A DNA stretch of 10,257 bases from Nitrososphaerota archaeon (GTDB lineage: Archaea; Thermoproteota; Nitrososphaeria; Nitrososphaerales; CADDZS01), in assembly GCA_027314685.1 (NCBI GenBank), contig DAHVAI010000060.1, positions 1-10,257 on the forward strand, in the 5' to 3' direction. The number at the start of each line of letters is the position of its first letter. Position 1 is the stretch's first letter. The notes under the pieces are model-generated. The model ran no database searches. It was not told the DNA's origin and saw nothing but the letters and a program-made list of their open reading frames with translations. Made by a program: the position numbers and the translations under genes. Of this stretch, positions 1-6,322 are shown piece by piece.

Positions 1-1
1 T

Positions 2-202
2 ATAAGCAAGATCCTGGCTGAAGCCGGGAGCAGTCTAGACAAAGTTCTGAAGGTGACAGTGATACTGGATGACTCCGCTGATTGGACTAGGATGAACTCA
101 GTTTACAAGAAATACTTTGTAAATGATCCGCCGGCCCGGACGACTTTCCAATCAAAGCTCGATGGGGCGAAAATTGAGATGGATGTTATCGCCCACGTCT
201 AG
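2..202 (+). CDS. RidA (YjgF/YER057c/UK114) family protein, 5'-truncated by window edge
   Basis: The last 66 residues of a protein enter from the left edge in frame 2 and end at TAG 200-202. The reading runs ILAEAGSSLDKVLKVTVILD, then MNSVYKKYF, then PPARTTFQ, and ends IEMDVIAHV. These are the standard C-terminal blocks of the RidA family, which is about 125-130 residues long, so roughly the second half is present. The Arg of PARTT and the Glu of the IEMD block sit where RidA carries its imine-binding Arg and catalytic-site Glu. Family knowledge: RidA trimers hydrolyse reactive enamine/imine intermediates such as 2-aminoacrylate in the cytosol. The gene is convergent with the DHDPS-like gene and the stop codons overlap. 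Inference: it may detoxify imines made by the neighbouring amino-acid enzymes, but it is not in the same transcript. The start and promoter lie outside the window. Confidence 0.88.
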   Translation: MSKILAEAGSSLDKVLKVTVILDDSADWTRMNSVYKKYFVNDPPARTTFQSKLDGAKIEMDVIAHV

Positions 203-1125
203 GGAAACGTCAGAGGTTCAACGCCTGTACTTTTGCGAATACCTTCCTCAGTCCATCGAAGCAGTTCGATCAAATCAGCAGCTTCTTTATCTCCTAGCTC
301 ACCCGCAGGTTGCTTCATTCTGGCTGTTGCAATTATCTTGCGGTGAAGTAGAATGACTTTTTTCACTGCCAGAGCCATTTCCCGGAAGTAATGCGCAAGT
401 GGCAAGTTGTAGTAGAAGATCTGCTTGGCTTTCTCTGTATCTCCATTTTGATACGCTCGCCACATCTCTACCAAATATTCAGGGGTTGGGGAAGCAGTCA
501 TGACGCCGACAGCTCCACGAGAGAGCTCCCACAGATAGGTCCTTCCATGAGATGCGCCAAAGATCTTGAGTTTTCCGTTCGTTAGTTGGTTAAGTCTTGC
601 AATCTTGATGGGCGTAGGCGGGTCTTCCAGTTTCACGTACTTGGCATTCTTCACTTCTTTGTTCAATCTTGAAAGTAGTTGAACAGACATGTATGGGTGA
701 TCACTCTCAGGTTCATCCTGCACCACTATTGGCAGGTCTATTGCATCGCTGATTGCCGCGTAATGGTTGAAGATTGCATCATCTCGAAGTTTCAAATTCT
801 TTGGAGGTGCTATCATCAAAGCAGCTGCGCCGAGCTGCTTGTAGGTCTTTGCAGCCTCGATTACCAGGTGAGTAGCTTCTCGACTCGCGCCGACCACGAT
901 TGGAACTTTGCCCTTGACTTCGTCAAAAACGATCGAGAGATTCTTCTCTTTCTCCTTCTCGCTGAGCTTTGGTGATTCCGAAACTTCTCCGAGAGCTGTG
1001 AAGCCATTTACTCCAGCCCGCAAGTTGTATTGTATCAACCTTCGGAGGCTACTTTCATCCATGTTTCTCCCTTCATCAAGCGGCGTTACCAATACAATGT
1101 ATGCGCCTTTCAACTCAGAATCCAT
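199..1125 (-). CDS. DHDPS/N-acetylneuraminate lyase superfamily protein, non-canonical active site
   Basis: This 308-residue protein has the usual length of a DapA-type TIM barrel. An N-terminal YIVLVTPL strand (9-16) is followed by GVNGFTALGEVSE (38-50), PIVVGAS (75-81), and the block YVKLED, whose Lys165 fits the Schiff-base lysine (Lys161 in E. coli DapA). Two DapA hallmarks are changed. The Thr-Thr-Gly-Glu loop is GEVSE, and the Tyr-Asn pair after the sixth strand reads VVQDEPESD (134-142), so the catalytic-triad tyrosine is absent. Superfamily members without these residues do other aldolase, dehydratase or deaminase reactions on 2-keto acids, so lysine biosynthesis is unlikely. It is the last gene of the minus-strand array, 58 bases after the deacylase gene, with its own possible TATA box. 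The ATG at 1125 gives the normal N-terminus. Substrate is not assignable from sequence alone. Confidence 0.87.
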   Translation of the reverse strand: MDSELKGAYIVLVTPLDEGRNMDESSLRRLIQYNLRAGVNGFTALGEVSESPKLSEKEKEKNLSIVFDEVKGKVPIVVGASREATHLVIEAAKTYKQLGAAALMIAPPKNLKLRDDAIFNHYAAISDAIDLPIVVQDEPESDHPYMSVQLLSRLNKEVKNAKYVKLEDPPTPIKIARLNQLTNGKLKIFGASHGRTYLWELSRGAVGVMTASPTPEYLVEMWRAYQNGDTEKAKQIFYYNLPLAHYFREMALAVKKVILLHRKIIATARMKQPAGELGDKEAADLIELLRWTEEGIRKSTGVEPLTFP

Positions 1126-1164
1126 CTTTATTCAGCCCAACCTTGTTAGAAACTTAACCCGATT

Positions 1165-1176
1165 CTTATGTTTAAG
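1165..1176 (-). promoter_or_regulatory. Possible TATA box for the DHDPS-like gene
   Basis: On the minus strand the 58-base gap before the ATG at 1125 contains CTTAAACATAAG, an AT-rich TATA-like element with CTTA/TAAG arms. A start of transcription about 25-27 bases downstream would leave a leader of about 19 nucleotides. No clear GGTGA ribosome binding site precedes this ATG. It could equally be an internal, promoter-free gap in a longer operon. Confidence 0.3.
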
Positions 1177-1183
1177 AGTTTGA

Positions 1184-2785
1184 TCAGGTAACTTGTCTGT
1201 CTTTCAATCTTAGGACTTTACCGGCCTGTCTCCCGGTGTGTCCGGCAGTCTTGTCAATCACTACTTCTCCATTCACCAAGACATAATCAATCCCTTTGGG
1301 ATATTTCGAAGGTTCCGCGAAGGTGCTTTGATCAATTATCTTGTCGCCGTCAAACACTACAATATCTGCATAGTTCCCAACTTCTAGCAAACCCCTGCCA
1401 AGCAAACAAAACCTTGCAGCCGGAAGCGAGGTCATCTTCCTGACAGCTTCTTCTAGAGTCAGCACATTGAGCTCTCGAACATAATGACCTAGTATGCGAG
1501 GATACGTTCCGTATGATCTGGGGTGCGGAATTCCAACGGCAGACGGCCCTTGAGGAGATATGGAATAGCCGTCCGTCGAGATCATGACAAAATTGTTTTT
1601 CATGATTCGCTGGATATCCTCTTCCAACATCGATCTGCTCAAGATAGAGATTTCACCATTTAATTCGATTATCAATTTCAGGATAGCTTCCTCGGGTTGC
1701 GCGATCTTGAGTTCATTGCTGATTTCAAGAATGTCCTTGCCGTCCAGTCGGTGCCCGGGTGAAGAAATGATCACTATTCGCGTCGGTCCTCCTCTTACAT
1801 CCAGCACTCGACTGATATGTTGTAGAACCTCTTTTCTCTTACTTTCATCGAGCGTACGCAGTTCCTCAACAAACACTTCCTTCGGCAAGAAAACCGTGAG
1901 ACCCGTATGGGCCGCATCATATGGATATTGATCGGCTGTGACATCCAAGCCTTCCTTCCTTAGACTGTCGCAAAGTTTCAACGCTCGTTCACTAGTATTC
2001 CACACATTCTTACTCAGAGCCTTAAGGTGCGATATCTGGAGTGGAACGTGGGCGTCCTTTCCGATTCTCGCAGATTCTTTGATTGCGTCCTCCCAAGAAC
2101 CGTTGTCTCCCTCGCTTCGCATGTGCGTTGCGTATAGTCCTCCATACTTTCCAACTACTTTGCACAAGCTAATGAGCTCGGTTGGATCTGAGTAGCACCC
2201 CGGAACATATCTCAACCCGGATGACAATCCGCAGGCACCTGCACTCATACATTCATCGACTATTCTCTCCATCTTGCTGATCTCCTCATCAGTAGCCCGA
2301 CGAGGGACGTCTCCCATCACTACAAATCGGATCGTTCCATGAGCAGCTAGAATCGTGGTATTGATCGATGGTTTCCGCTCCTCCAAGGTTTTGAGGTATT
2401 CGGCGAAGGTCTCCCAACTTGGAGTAATATCAAACCATTCAGAACCAGAGCTTCGCCAAAAGTTCACAAATTCATGAAGATTGCCTGAAGGAATTGGTGC
2501 TACTCCAAAACCACAGTTGCCGTTCACTTCTGTTGTGACCCCCTGTCTCACCTTGCTTTGAGCCAATGGGTCCACTAGGAGGCTCAGGTCGGAATGCGAA
2601 TGGACATCTATGAATCCGGGAGAGACACATTGGCCACTTGCGTCAATAACCCTGTCCGCCTTCATAGGCCCGTGGCTTTTGTTTATCTCTACTATCTTTC
2701 CACCTGAAATGCCAATGTCTGCCTCAAAGGAAGGCTTGCCGCTTCCGTCCAGAATTTTACCTCCAACTATTGCAATGTCAAGCAT
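1184..2785 (-). CDS. N-acyl-D-amino-acid deacylase (D-aminoacylase) family amidohydrolase
   Basis: This enzyme would hydrolyse the amide of an N-acyl-D-amino acid, or a related amide, to a carboxylate plus a free amine in the cytosol. From the ATG at 2785 it is 533 residues. The layout matches the family: N-terminal beta-sandwich (MLDIAIVGGKILDG), FIDVHSHSD with metal-site His62 and His64, NGNCGFG with the bridging Cys91, THMRSEGD (His221), QISHLKA (His253), STDGYSISPQGPSA with catalytic Asp405, and a C-terminal sandwich ending AGHTGRQAGKVLRL. All metal and catalytic positions of characterised D-aminoacylases are present, so it should be active. The reading frame also opens five codons upstream at GTG 2800. 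The ATG is preferred because family members begin MLDI-like and GAGTGATT lies suitably upstream of it. It follows the oxidoreductase gene by 26 bases. Exact N-acyl group and side chain are unknown; related clades act on D-Glu, D-Asp or neutral D-residues. Confidence 0.9.
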   Translation of the reverse strand: MLDIAIVGGKILDGSGKPSFEADIGISGGKIVEINKSHGPMKADRVIDASGQCVSPGFIDVHSHSDLSLLVDPLAQSKVRQGVTTEVNGNCGFGVAPIPSGNLHEFVNFWRSSGSEWFDITPSWETFAEYLKTLEERKPSINTTILAAHGTIRFVVMGDVPRRATDEEISKMERIVDECMSAGACGLSSGLRYVPGCYSDPTELISLCKVVGKYGGLYATHMRSEGDNGSWEDAIKESARIGKDAHVPLQISHLKALSKNVWNTSERALKLCDSLRKEGLDVTADQYPYDAAHTGLTVFLPKEVFVEELRTLDESKRKEVLQHISRVLDVRGGPTRIVIISSPGHRLDGKDILEISNELKIAQPEEAILKLIIELNGEISILSRSMLEEDIQRIMKNNFVMISTDGYSISPQGPSAVGIPHPRSYGTYPRILGHYVRELNVLTLEEAVRKMTSLPAARFCLLGRGLLEVGNYADIVVFDGDKIIDQSTFAEPSKYPKGIDYVLVNGEVVIDKTAGHTGRQAGKVLRLKDRQVT

Positions 2786-2811
2786 GAATTCTAAAATCAC
2801 TCGTACTTGCT

Positions 2812-3843
2812 CTAATTAAATTGCGAGATCACTTTCTCGGCAAATGGTACGAATACTTTCTCGTGTTCTCGTTCTGAAAATGGCGCCGAGAATGGCCTTA
2901 TCCAGATCGTGTTTACCCCTAGCTGGTTCATCGATTTGATCTTCTCGATGCATTCGTCCGCTGAGCCCGCTAGAGAAAATCGCTGGATCACATCATCGGT
3001 GAGGTATTTTCTGTCTTCGTATGCCCTGTTTAAATCGCCCGACGCTTTGCATGATTCTATAAATTTCTGCACTTCTGGAGGTAATCCCTCAAACATAGCT
3101 GGGTACATATCTATCGACGTATTGATCAGGGCTTGCGTGACAAATGGTCTAACGTTTGCAAGAGCTGTCTTGGGGTCTTCTGATATCGAGGTGTACACCC
3201 AGGCGATCAGTTTGATGTCTTCTATATTTCTGCCTGCCTTTCTTGCTCCGGCCTTTACTTTCTCAATAGCGTATGATATTTGAGCTGGAGTGGAATAGGT
3301 AGCTAGCAGCACTCCGTCCGCAAGCTCGCCTGCAAGCTCCAAGTTCATCGGAGATCTGGTGGCGATGTAGATGGGGATGTCTTTGCGTGTTTCAAGATTC
3401 AACTTTGCGCCGCGTACTTTGTACATTTTTCCATCAAAACTAACCTCGTTTCCCTCCAGTAGGCCGTTGATTATTTGGAACGCTTCTCTTAATGCAATAT
3501 TGGGCTGTTTTCTTTCCAAGTTCATCTGTTTGAACCCGACGCCGCCACTACCCAGCGTGAGTAATGCTCTGTGTCCTGAAACTTCATCCAAACTCGCGAT
3601 TGCCGAAGCCAGCATTGCGGGGATCCTTGTATATGGGTCAGAGATGCAAGGACCCAGTCTTATCGTGGATGTGTTGAGCGCGTCTGCAGTTAGGGCGACA
3701 AACACGTCCTTTTCACCGTTAAACCGCTGATCTGCCTGAACAAAATATTTGTAGCCGCAGAGTTCTGCGGTCCTTGCCTGCCAAGCAACTTTCTCTAATG
3801 GTTCGACAGGGGCTGAGCCCACTCCAAATTCAACGGTCGCCAA
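2812..3843 (-). CDS. Luciferase-like (LLM class) flavin/F420-dependent oxidoreductase
   Basis: The 343-residue product has the bacterial-luciferase TIM-barrel pattern. It starts VEFGVGSAP (4-12), followed by WQARTAELCGY (21-31), IRLGPCISDPYTRIPAM (61-77), ASLDEVSGHRALLTLGSG (83-100), then the mid-protein block IPIYIATRSP (156-165) and AGELADGVLL (171-180). It most resembles the methylene-tetrahydromethanopterin reductase-like branch, which uses coenzyme F420 in archaea. Relatives such as SsuD and RutA are FMNH2-dependent monooxygenases and cannot be excluded. No Met, Val or second Leu start exists between the upstream stop and the TTG at 3843, so that TTG is the start; it lies 18 bases after the third DUF3830 gene, in the same frame. 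The position between DUF3830 genes and a deacylase suggests a redox step in the same pathway. Cofactor and substrate are not determined. Confidence 0.87.
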   Translation of the reverse strand: MATVEFGVGSAPVEPLEKVAWQARTAELCGYKYFVQADQRFNGEKDVFVALTADALNTSTIRLGPCISDPYTRIPAMLASAIASLDEVSGHRALLTLGSGGVGFKQMNLERKQPNIALREAFQIINGLLEGNEVSFDGKMYKVRGAKLNLETRKDIPIYIATRSPMNLELAGELADGVLLATYSTPAQISYAIEKVKAGARKAGRNIEDIKLIAWVYTSISEDPKTALANVRPFVTQALINTSIDMYPAMFEGLPPEVQKFIESCKASGDLNRAYEDRKYLTDDVIQRFSLAGSADECIEKIKSMNQLGVNTIWIRPFSAPFSEREHEKVFVPFAEKVISQFN

Positions 3844-3861
3844 GATTTCTACGCCTGGCGG

Positions 3862-4314
3862 TCAAGCAAGACTGAGTTGCATCATTCCGAAGCCTTCCCG
3901 TCTCATCCTAGGGGCTTCTACCCGAAGTTTGTCTAGTCCTTCGACTATTGTCCCAACCACATTGGTCGCAAGTGGACCATAAGTCCCCATGACAGCTGTG
4001 TCTTGTTCGTAAATCCACGATAGAACTGGCAACTGGTTGAGATACCCAGGTTCAGGATCGACAAACCACGAAGGCTTGTAATACATCAGCACGTCTCCAA
4101 CTGTTTGGTAGATAGTCTGGTTTTCGTCCGGAATATCGAGATTCGAGTCCAAGAGCACGAACACCTCACGACCATTTTCCATCGAGTGCCTAGCCTTTTG
4201 ATTTATTGGTACCAAATGGTCGACCATTAACTTGGTACTCTTTGGAGCGTCACCTTCTGCAAGTTCGATGACACCTTCAACATTTCCTAATTTTAGTCTC
4301 AGTTTTTTGCCCAA
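3862..4314 (-). CDS. DUF3830 family protein, cyclophilin-like fold, third and most divergent copy
   Basis: The open frame reaches back to an ATG at 4368, but that would overlap the preceding gene by 47 bases and add an 18-residue tail absent from both paralogs. The TTG at 4314 gives 150 residues starting MGKKLRLKLG, which lines up with the other two N-termini. Shared landmarks are DAPKSTKLMVDHLVP (22-36), ARHSMENGREVFVLL (41-55), GDVLMYYKP (73-81) and GPLATNVVGTIVEG (113-126). It is the outlier of the three: the Trp-Ser-Gly of the central strand is Met-Glu-Asn-Gly here, and the IFYG-like strand is VLSWIYEQD. No catalytic function is known for the family. A GTGA sequence that contains the previous stop precedes the TTG by 7 bases. 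Membership in the family is inferred mostly by alignment to the two neighbours. Confidence 0.72.
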   Translation of the reverse strand: MGKKLRLKLGNVEGVIELAEGDAPKSTKLMVDHLVPINQKARHSMENGREVFVLLDSNLDIPDENQTIYQTVGDVLMYYKPSWFVDPEPGYLNQLPVLSWIYEQDTAVMGTYGPLATNVVGTIVEGLDKLRVEAPRMRREGFGMMQLSLA

Positions 4315-4321
4315 GTTCTTG

Positions 4322-4325
4322 TCAC
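4322..4325 (-). promoter_or_regulatory. GTGA ribosome binding site overlapping the stop of DUF3830 copy 2
   Basis: On the minus strand the junction reads AAGTGACAAGAACTTG. It is built like the junction before copy 2, with GTGACAA followed closely by TTG. It supports starting copy 3 at TTG 4314 instead of the overlapping ATG at 4368. Confidence 0.45.
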
Positions 4326-4840
4326 TTTTCCGAATATCTTGAAACCGTGAGCAGCTTGACGCCTTCATGCCTGGTTGACTCGCACATCCGCTTGAATTCC
4401 TCCGGTATCGGTTTGTCTAGAGATGCAACCTTTGCTAAGACATGAACACCACCTTCGTACGGTGTTCTTGCCGGATCGTACGCAGCTAGCATTTCTCCAG
4501 CCGGGACGCCATAAAATATTGCCAGCTCGGAAAGTTCTCTCTGGAATTGAGCACTGTATGCAAGTTGTTTTCCTCTGGAAAGAGAAGCTGACCTGTAAAA
4601 GAAATGTATGTCTCCCTCCGCAGTGAAGTTTGAATGAACTTTCACTTCCTGAGGCGGGCGAAGTATTTTGTCCCCTTCTAAATGGAGCATGATTTCACGT
4701 CCAGACCAGTTGGCATGAATTGCCTTTCCTGAAACAGGAAGTATGTTCCATATCACTTCGCAGGTCCTCGGAGCGTACTCGTCGAAAAGTGTCGCTCGGG
4801 CCTTTGCCCCTTCCAAATCTAGCAATATCTTTCTGGGCAA
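4322..4840 (-). CDS. DUF3830 family protein, cyclophilin-like fold, second copy
   Basis: This is a 172-residue soluble protein with no signal peptide or membrane segment. Conserved DUF3830 blocks are visible: EYAPRTCEVIWNILPV (21-36), AIHANWSGREIMLHLE (40-55), GDIHFFYRS (76-84) and SELAIFYGVPAGEM (104-117). The family has a cyclophilin-like beta-barrel known from a structural-genomics structure, but no assigned reaction. Cyclophilin here refers to fold only; the prolyl-isomerase active-site pattern is not seen. Compared with the first copy it carries an insertion around residues 86-104 and a longer C-terminus. The only available start is TTG 4840, four bases after the preceding stop. The gap is too short for its own promoter, so it is co-transcribed and probably translationally coupled. 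A mixed complex with its neighbours is plausible but unproven. Confidence 0.78.
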   Translation of the reverse strand: MPRKILLDLEGAKARATLFDEYAPRTCEVIWNILPVSGKAIHANWSGREIMLHLEGDKILRPPQEVKVHSNFTAEGDIHFFYRSASLSRGKQLAYSAQFQRELSELAIFYGVPAGEMLAAYDPARTPYEGGVHVLAKVASLDKPIPEEFKRMCESTRHEGVKLLTVSRYSEK

Positions 4841-4844
4841 ATTG

Positions 4845-4848
4845 TCAC
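4845..4848 (-). promoter_or_regulatory. GTGA ribosome binding site overlapping the stop of DUF3830 copy 1
   Basis: On the minus strand the junction reads GCGTGACAATTTG. TGA ends copy 1, GTGA can pair with the 16S 3' end, and TTG four bases on starts copy 2. It supports the TTG start at 4840, which has no ATG or GTG alternative in frame. Confidence 0.45.
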
Positions 4849-5309
4849 GCTCTTGTTATCTCGATTTCTTTAGAGCCTTCATGGAGGACTAGTTCAGAGA
4901 CTCTTGCGAATTCCTGGAAGTCCGAACCGAGAAGGTTTGCGAAAACATTGACTGCTTTTGGTCCTCTTGGACCCTGAGGTCTCGAATCGCGCGCATAGAC
5001 TATACCAATTTCGGCAGCTTCCACTTTACCGTATGGTGAACCTCTGAAGTAATGCGGAGGTCTGTAGTAGTAGAAAATATCACCGACTTTGGGCAGGTAT
5101 GTGAGCATGTTCTCTGCTGGGAGCTTGATTAGTGGTTCGAGGTGAAAGAATAGCTGATGACCCGACCAGATATCATGTATTACCTTTGTTCTGATCGGGA
5201 GAGCATTCCAGATTGCCTCAGAAGTGTTTGGGGCGTCATCTTCGAGAAGTTCGGCTAGAGCCTCGACCTTTTCATTTACGAAACTGATTTTCAATTTTTT
5301 GCTCAACAT
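4845..5309 (-). CDS. DUF3830 family protein, cyclophilin-like fold, first copy
   Basis: This 154-residue protein is the most typical of the three tandem copies. It shows DDAPNTSEAIWNALPI (24-39), VIHDIWSGHQLFFHLE (43-58), GDIFYYYRP (76-84), EIGIVYARDSRPQGPRGP (100-117) and NVFANLLGSDF (121-131), all recognisable DUF3830 positions including the GP..NVFA turn near the C-terminal third. ATG 5309 is preceded by GAAGAGTGAG, a moderate ribosome binding site. The 37-base gap after the OCD-like gene holds no convincing promoter, so it most likely continues the same transcript. In other genomes DUF3830 genes tend to sit beside amidohydrolases and amino-acid or amide catabolism genes (recollection, not checked here), which fits this cluster. 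No function is assigned; an enzyme subunit or a ligand-binding protein are both possible. Confidence 0.8.
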   Translation of the reverse strand: MLSKKLKISFVNEKVEALAELLEDDAPNTSEAIWNALPIRTKVIHDIWSGHQLFFHLEPLIKLPAENMLTYLPKVGDIFYYYRPPHYFRGSPYGKVEAAEIGIVYARDSRPQGPRGPKAVNVFANLLGSDFQEFARVSELVLHEGSKEIEITRA

Positions 5310-5346
5310 TTCTCACTCTTCATTTATTGCATAGATCATTGTATTT

Positions 5347-6318
5347 TCACAGTCTTACTTCGTTTCCGATCTTTCTCTCAATCGCCCTATTGAATAGCAA
5401 GTTTGCAGTTGCAATATCCTGAAGCGCCACACCAACTGACTTGAATATGGTGATTTCCGAATCATTGACTCTTCCGGGCTTTGCGCCGACAAGTGCTTCG
5501 GAAAGCTCGGCGAAGATTGCGTGTTTCGGAATCTTGCCTTGTTTGATCGGTTCTAGATCACCTGATTCTTCTATAGCTTGATCGCGCGAGTCAACAAAGA
5601 TCTTTGAGACTCGCAAAATACTCTCGTCGAGTTCCCTTCGCGAAGGAAGATTCGAGCCGATAGCGTTTATGTGGACGCCAGGCTTGACCATTGAAGAATT
5701 CAAAATGGGTGAGGAAGACGTGGTTGATGTACTCAAAACGTCTGCTTTTTTCGCGATGTACTCGATCGATTCAGCGACTTTGAACTGAATGCCAAATTTT
5801 GAAGTGGCAAATTCCGCTAGCTTCCTGGCATTATCTTGGAAAATATCGAAAATGTACCCTTCTTCAAAAGATATGGTGGAGCAAATGGCCTCAAGTTGTC
5901 CCCTTCCTTGGACTCCTGAGCCGATCAAGCCAAATACTTTGGAATCCTTTCGTGCGAGCAACTTGGTTGCAACTGCAGATAGAGCTCCTGTCCTGAGCTG
6001 CGTCAATCGGTTAGCACTCATTATGCATTTTAGTGCCCCATCGTCGTAATCATGTAACTGTATGACGAAGTAATTCTCTCCTTCTTTTCTATGACCCGCC
6101 GTGCCACAAAGAACTTTGAGGCCGGAAATCTTTGAATCGATTAGTGCCGCCGGCATCAGCCTGATTGTGCCGAATGATTCCGGAAGAGAAAGTCTGGTTC
6201 GCACAGGCATCATGACTTTTCCGCGTCCTAATTCCTTGAAAGCCTCTTCTAACCGCTGCACAGTCGAGGGGATGTCTATCAATTCTTCAACGTTGTTTTC
6301 GTCCAGGATTAACACCAT
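5347..6318 (-). CDS. Ornithine cyclodeaminase/mu-crystallin family NAD(P)-dependent protein
   Basis: The 323-residue length is normal for the family. Visible blocks are TIRLMPA (51-57, substrate Arg53), ISGLKVL with Lys68, LTQLRTGALSAVATK (105-119, Arg109), the Rossmann fingerprint GLIGSGVQGRGQLEA (130-144), HINAIGSNLPSRREL (216-230) and SVGVALQDIATA (294-305). Family members include ornithine cyclodeaminase, archaeal alanine dehydrogenase, pyrroline-2-carboxylate/ketimine reductases and ectoine-degradation proteins. The residue at the catalytic Asp of true ornithine cyclodeaminase is Asn223 (GSN), so deamination of ornithine to proline is unlikely. A dehydrogenase or imine-reductase role is a better guess. 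The ATG at 6318 lies 4 bases after the ATPase stop, so it belongs to the transporter operon and probably acts on the imported compound or its product. Confidence 0.87.
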   Translation of the reverse strand: MVLILDENNVEELIDIPSTVQRLEEAFKELGRGKVMMPVRTRLSLPESFGTIRLMPAALIDSKISGLKVLCGTAGHRKEGENYFVIQLHDYDDGALKCIMSANRLTQLRTGALSAVATKLLARKDSKVFGLIGSGVQGRGQLEAICSTISFEEGYIFDIFQDNARKLAEFATSKFGIQFKVAESIEYIAKKADVLSTSTTSSSPILNSSMVKPGVHINAIGSNLPSRRELDESILRVSKIFVDSRDQAIEESGDLEPIKQGKIPKHAIFAELSEALVGAKPGRVNDSEITIFKSVGVALQDIATANLLFNRAIERKIGNEVRL

Positions 6319-6322
6319 GCAA

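Noticed and set aside
123..356. 77-residue plus-strand frame at the left end
   Set aside because: It overlaps the RidA frame and then the DHDPS-like gene. Its sequence resembles no family, while the frame-2 reading is a clear RidA C-terminus.
3371..3730. 119-residue and other plus-strand frames opposite the minus-strand genes
   Set aside because: They mirror strongly supported coding regions, show no recognisable domains, and lack ribosome binding sites.
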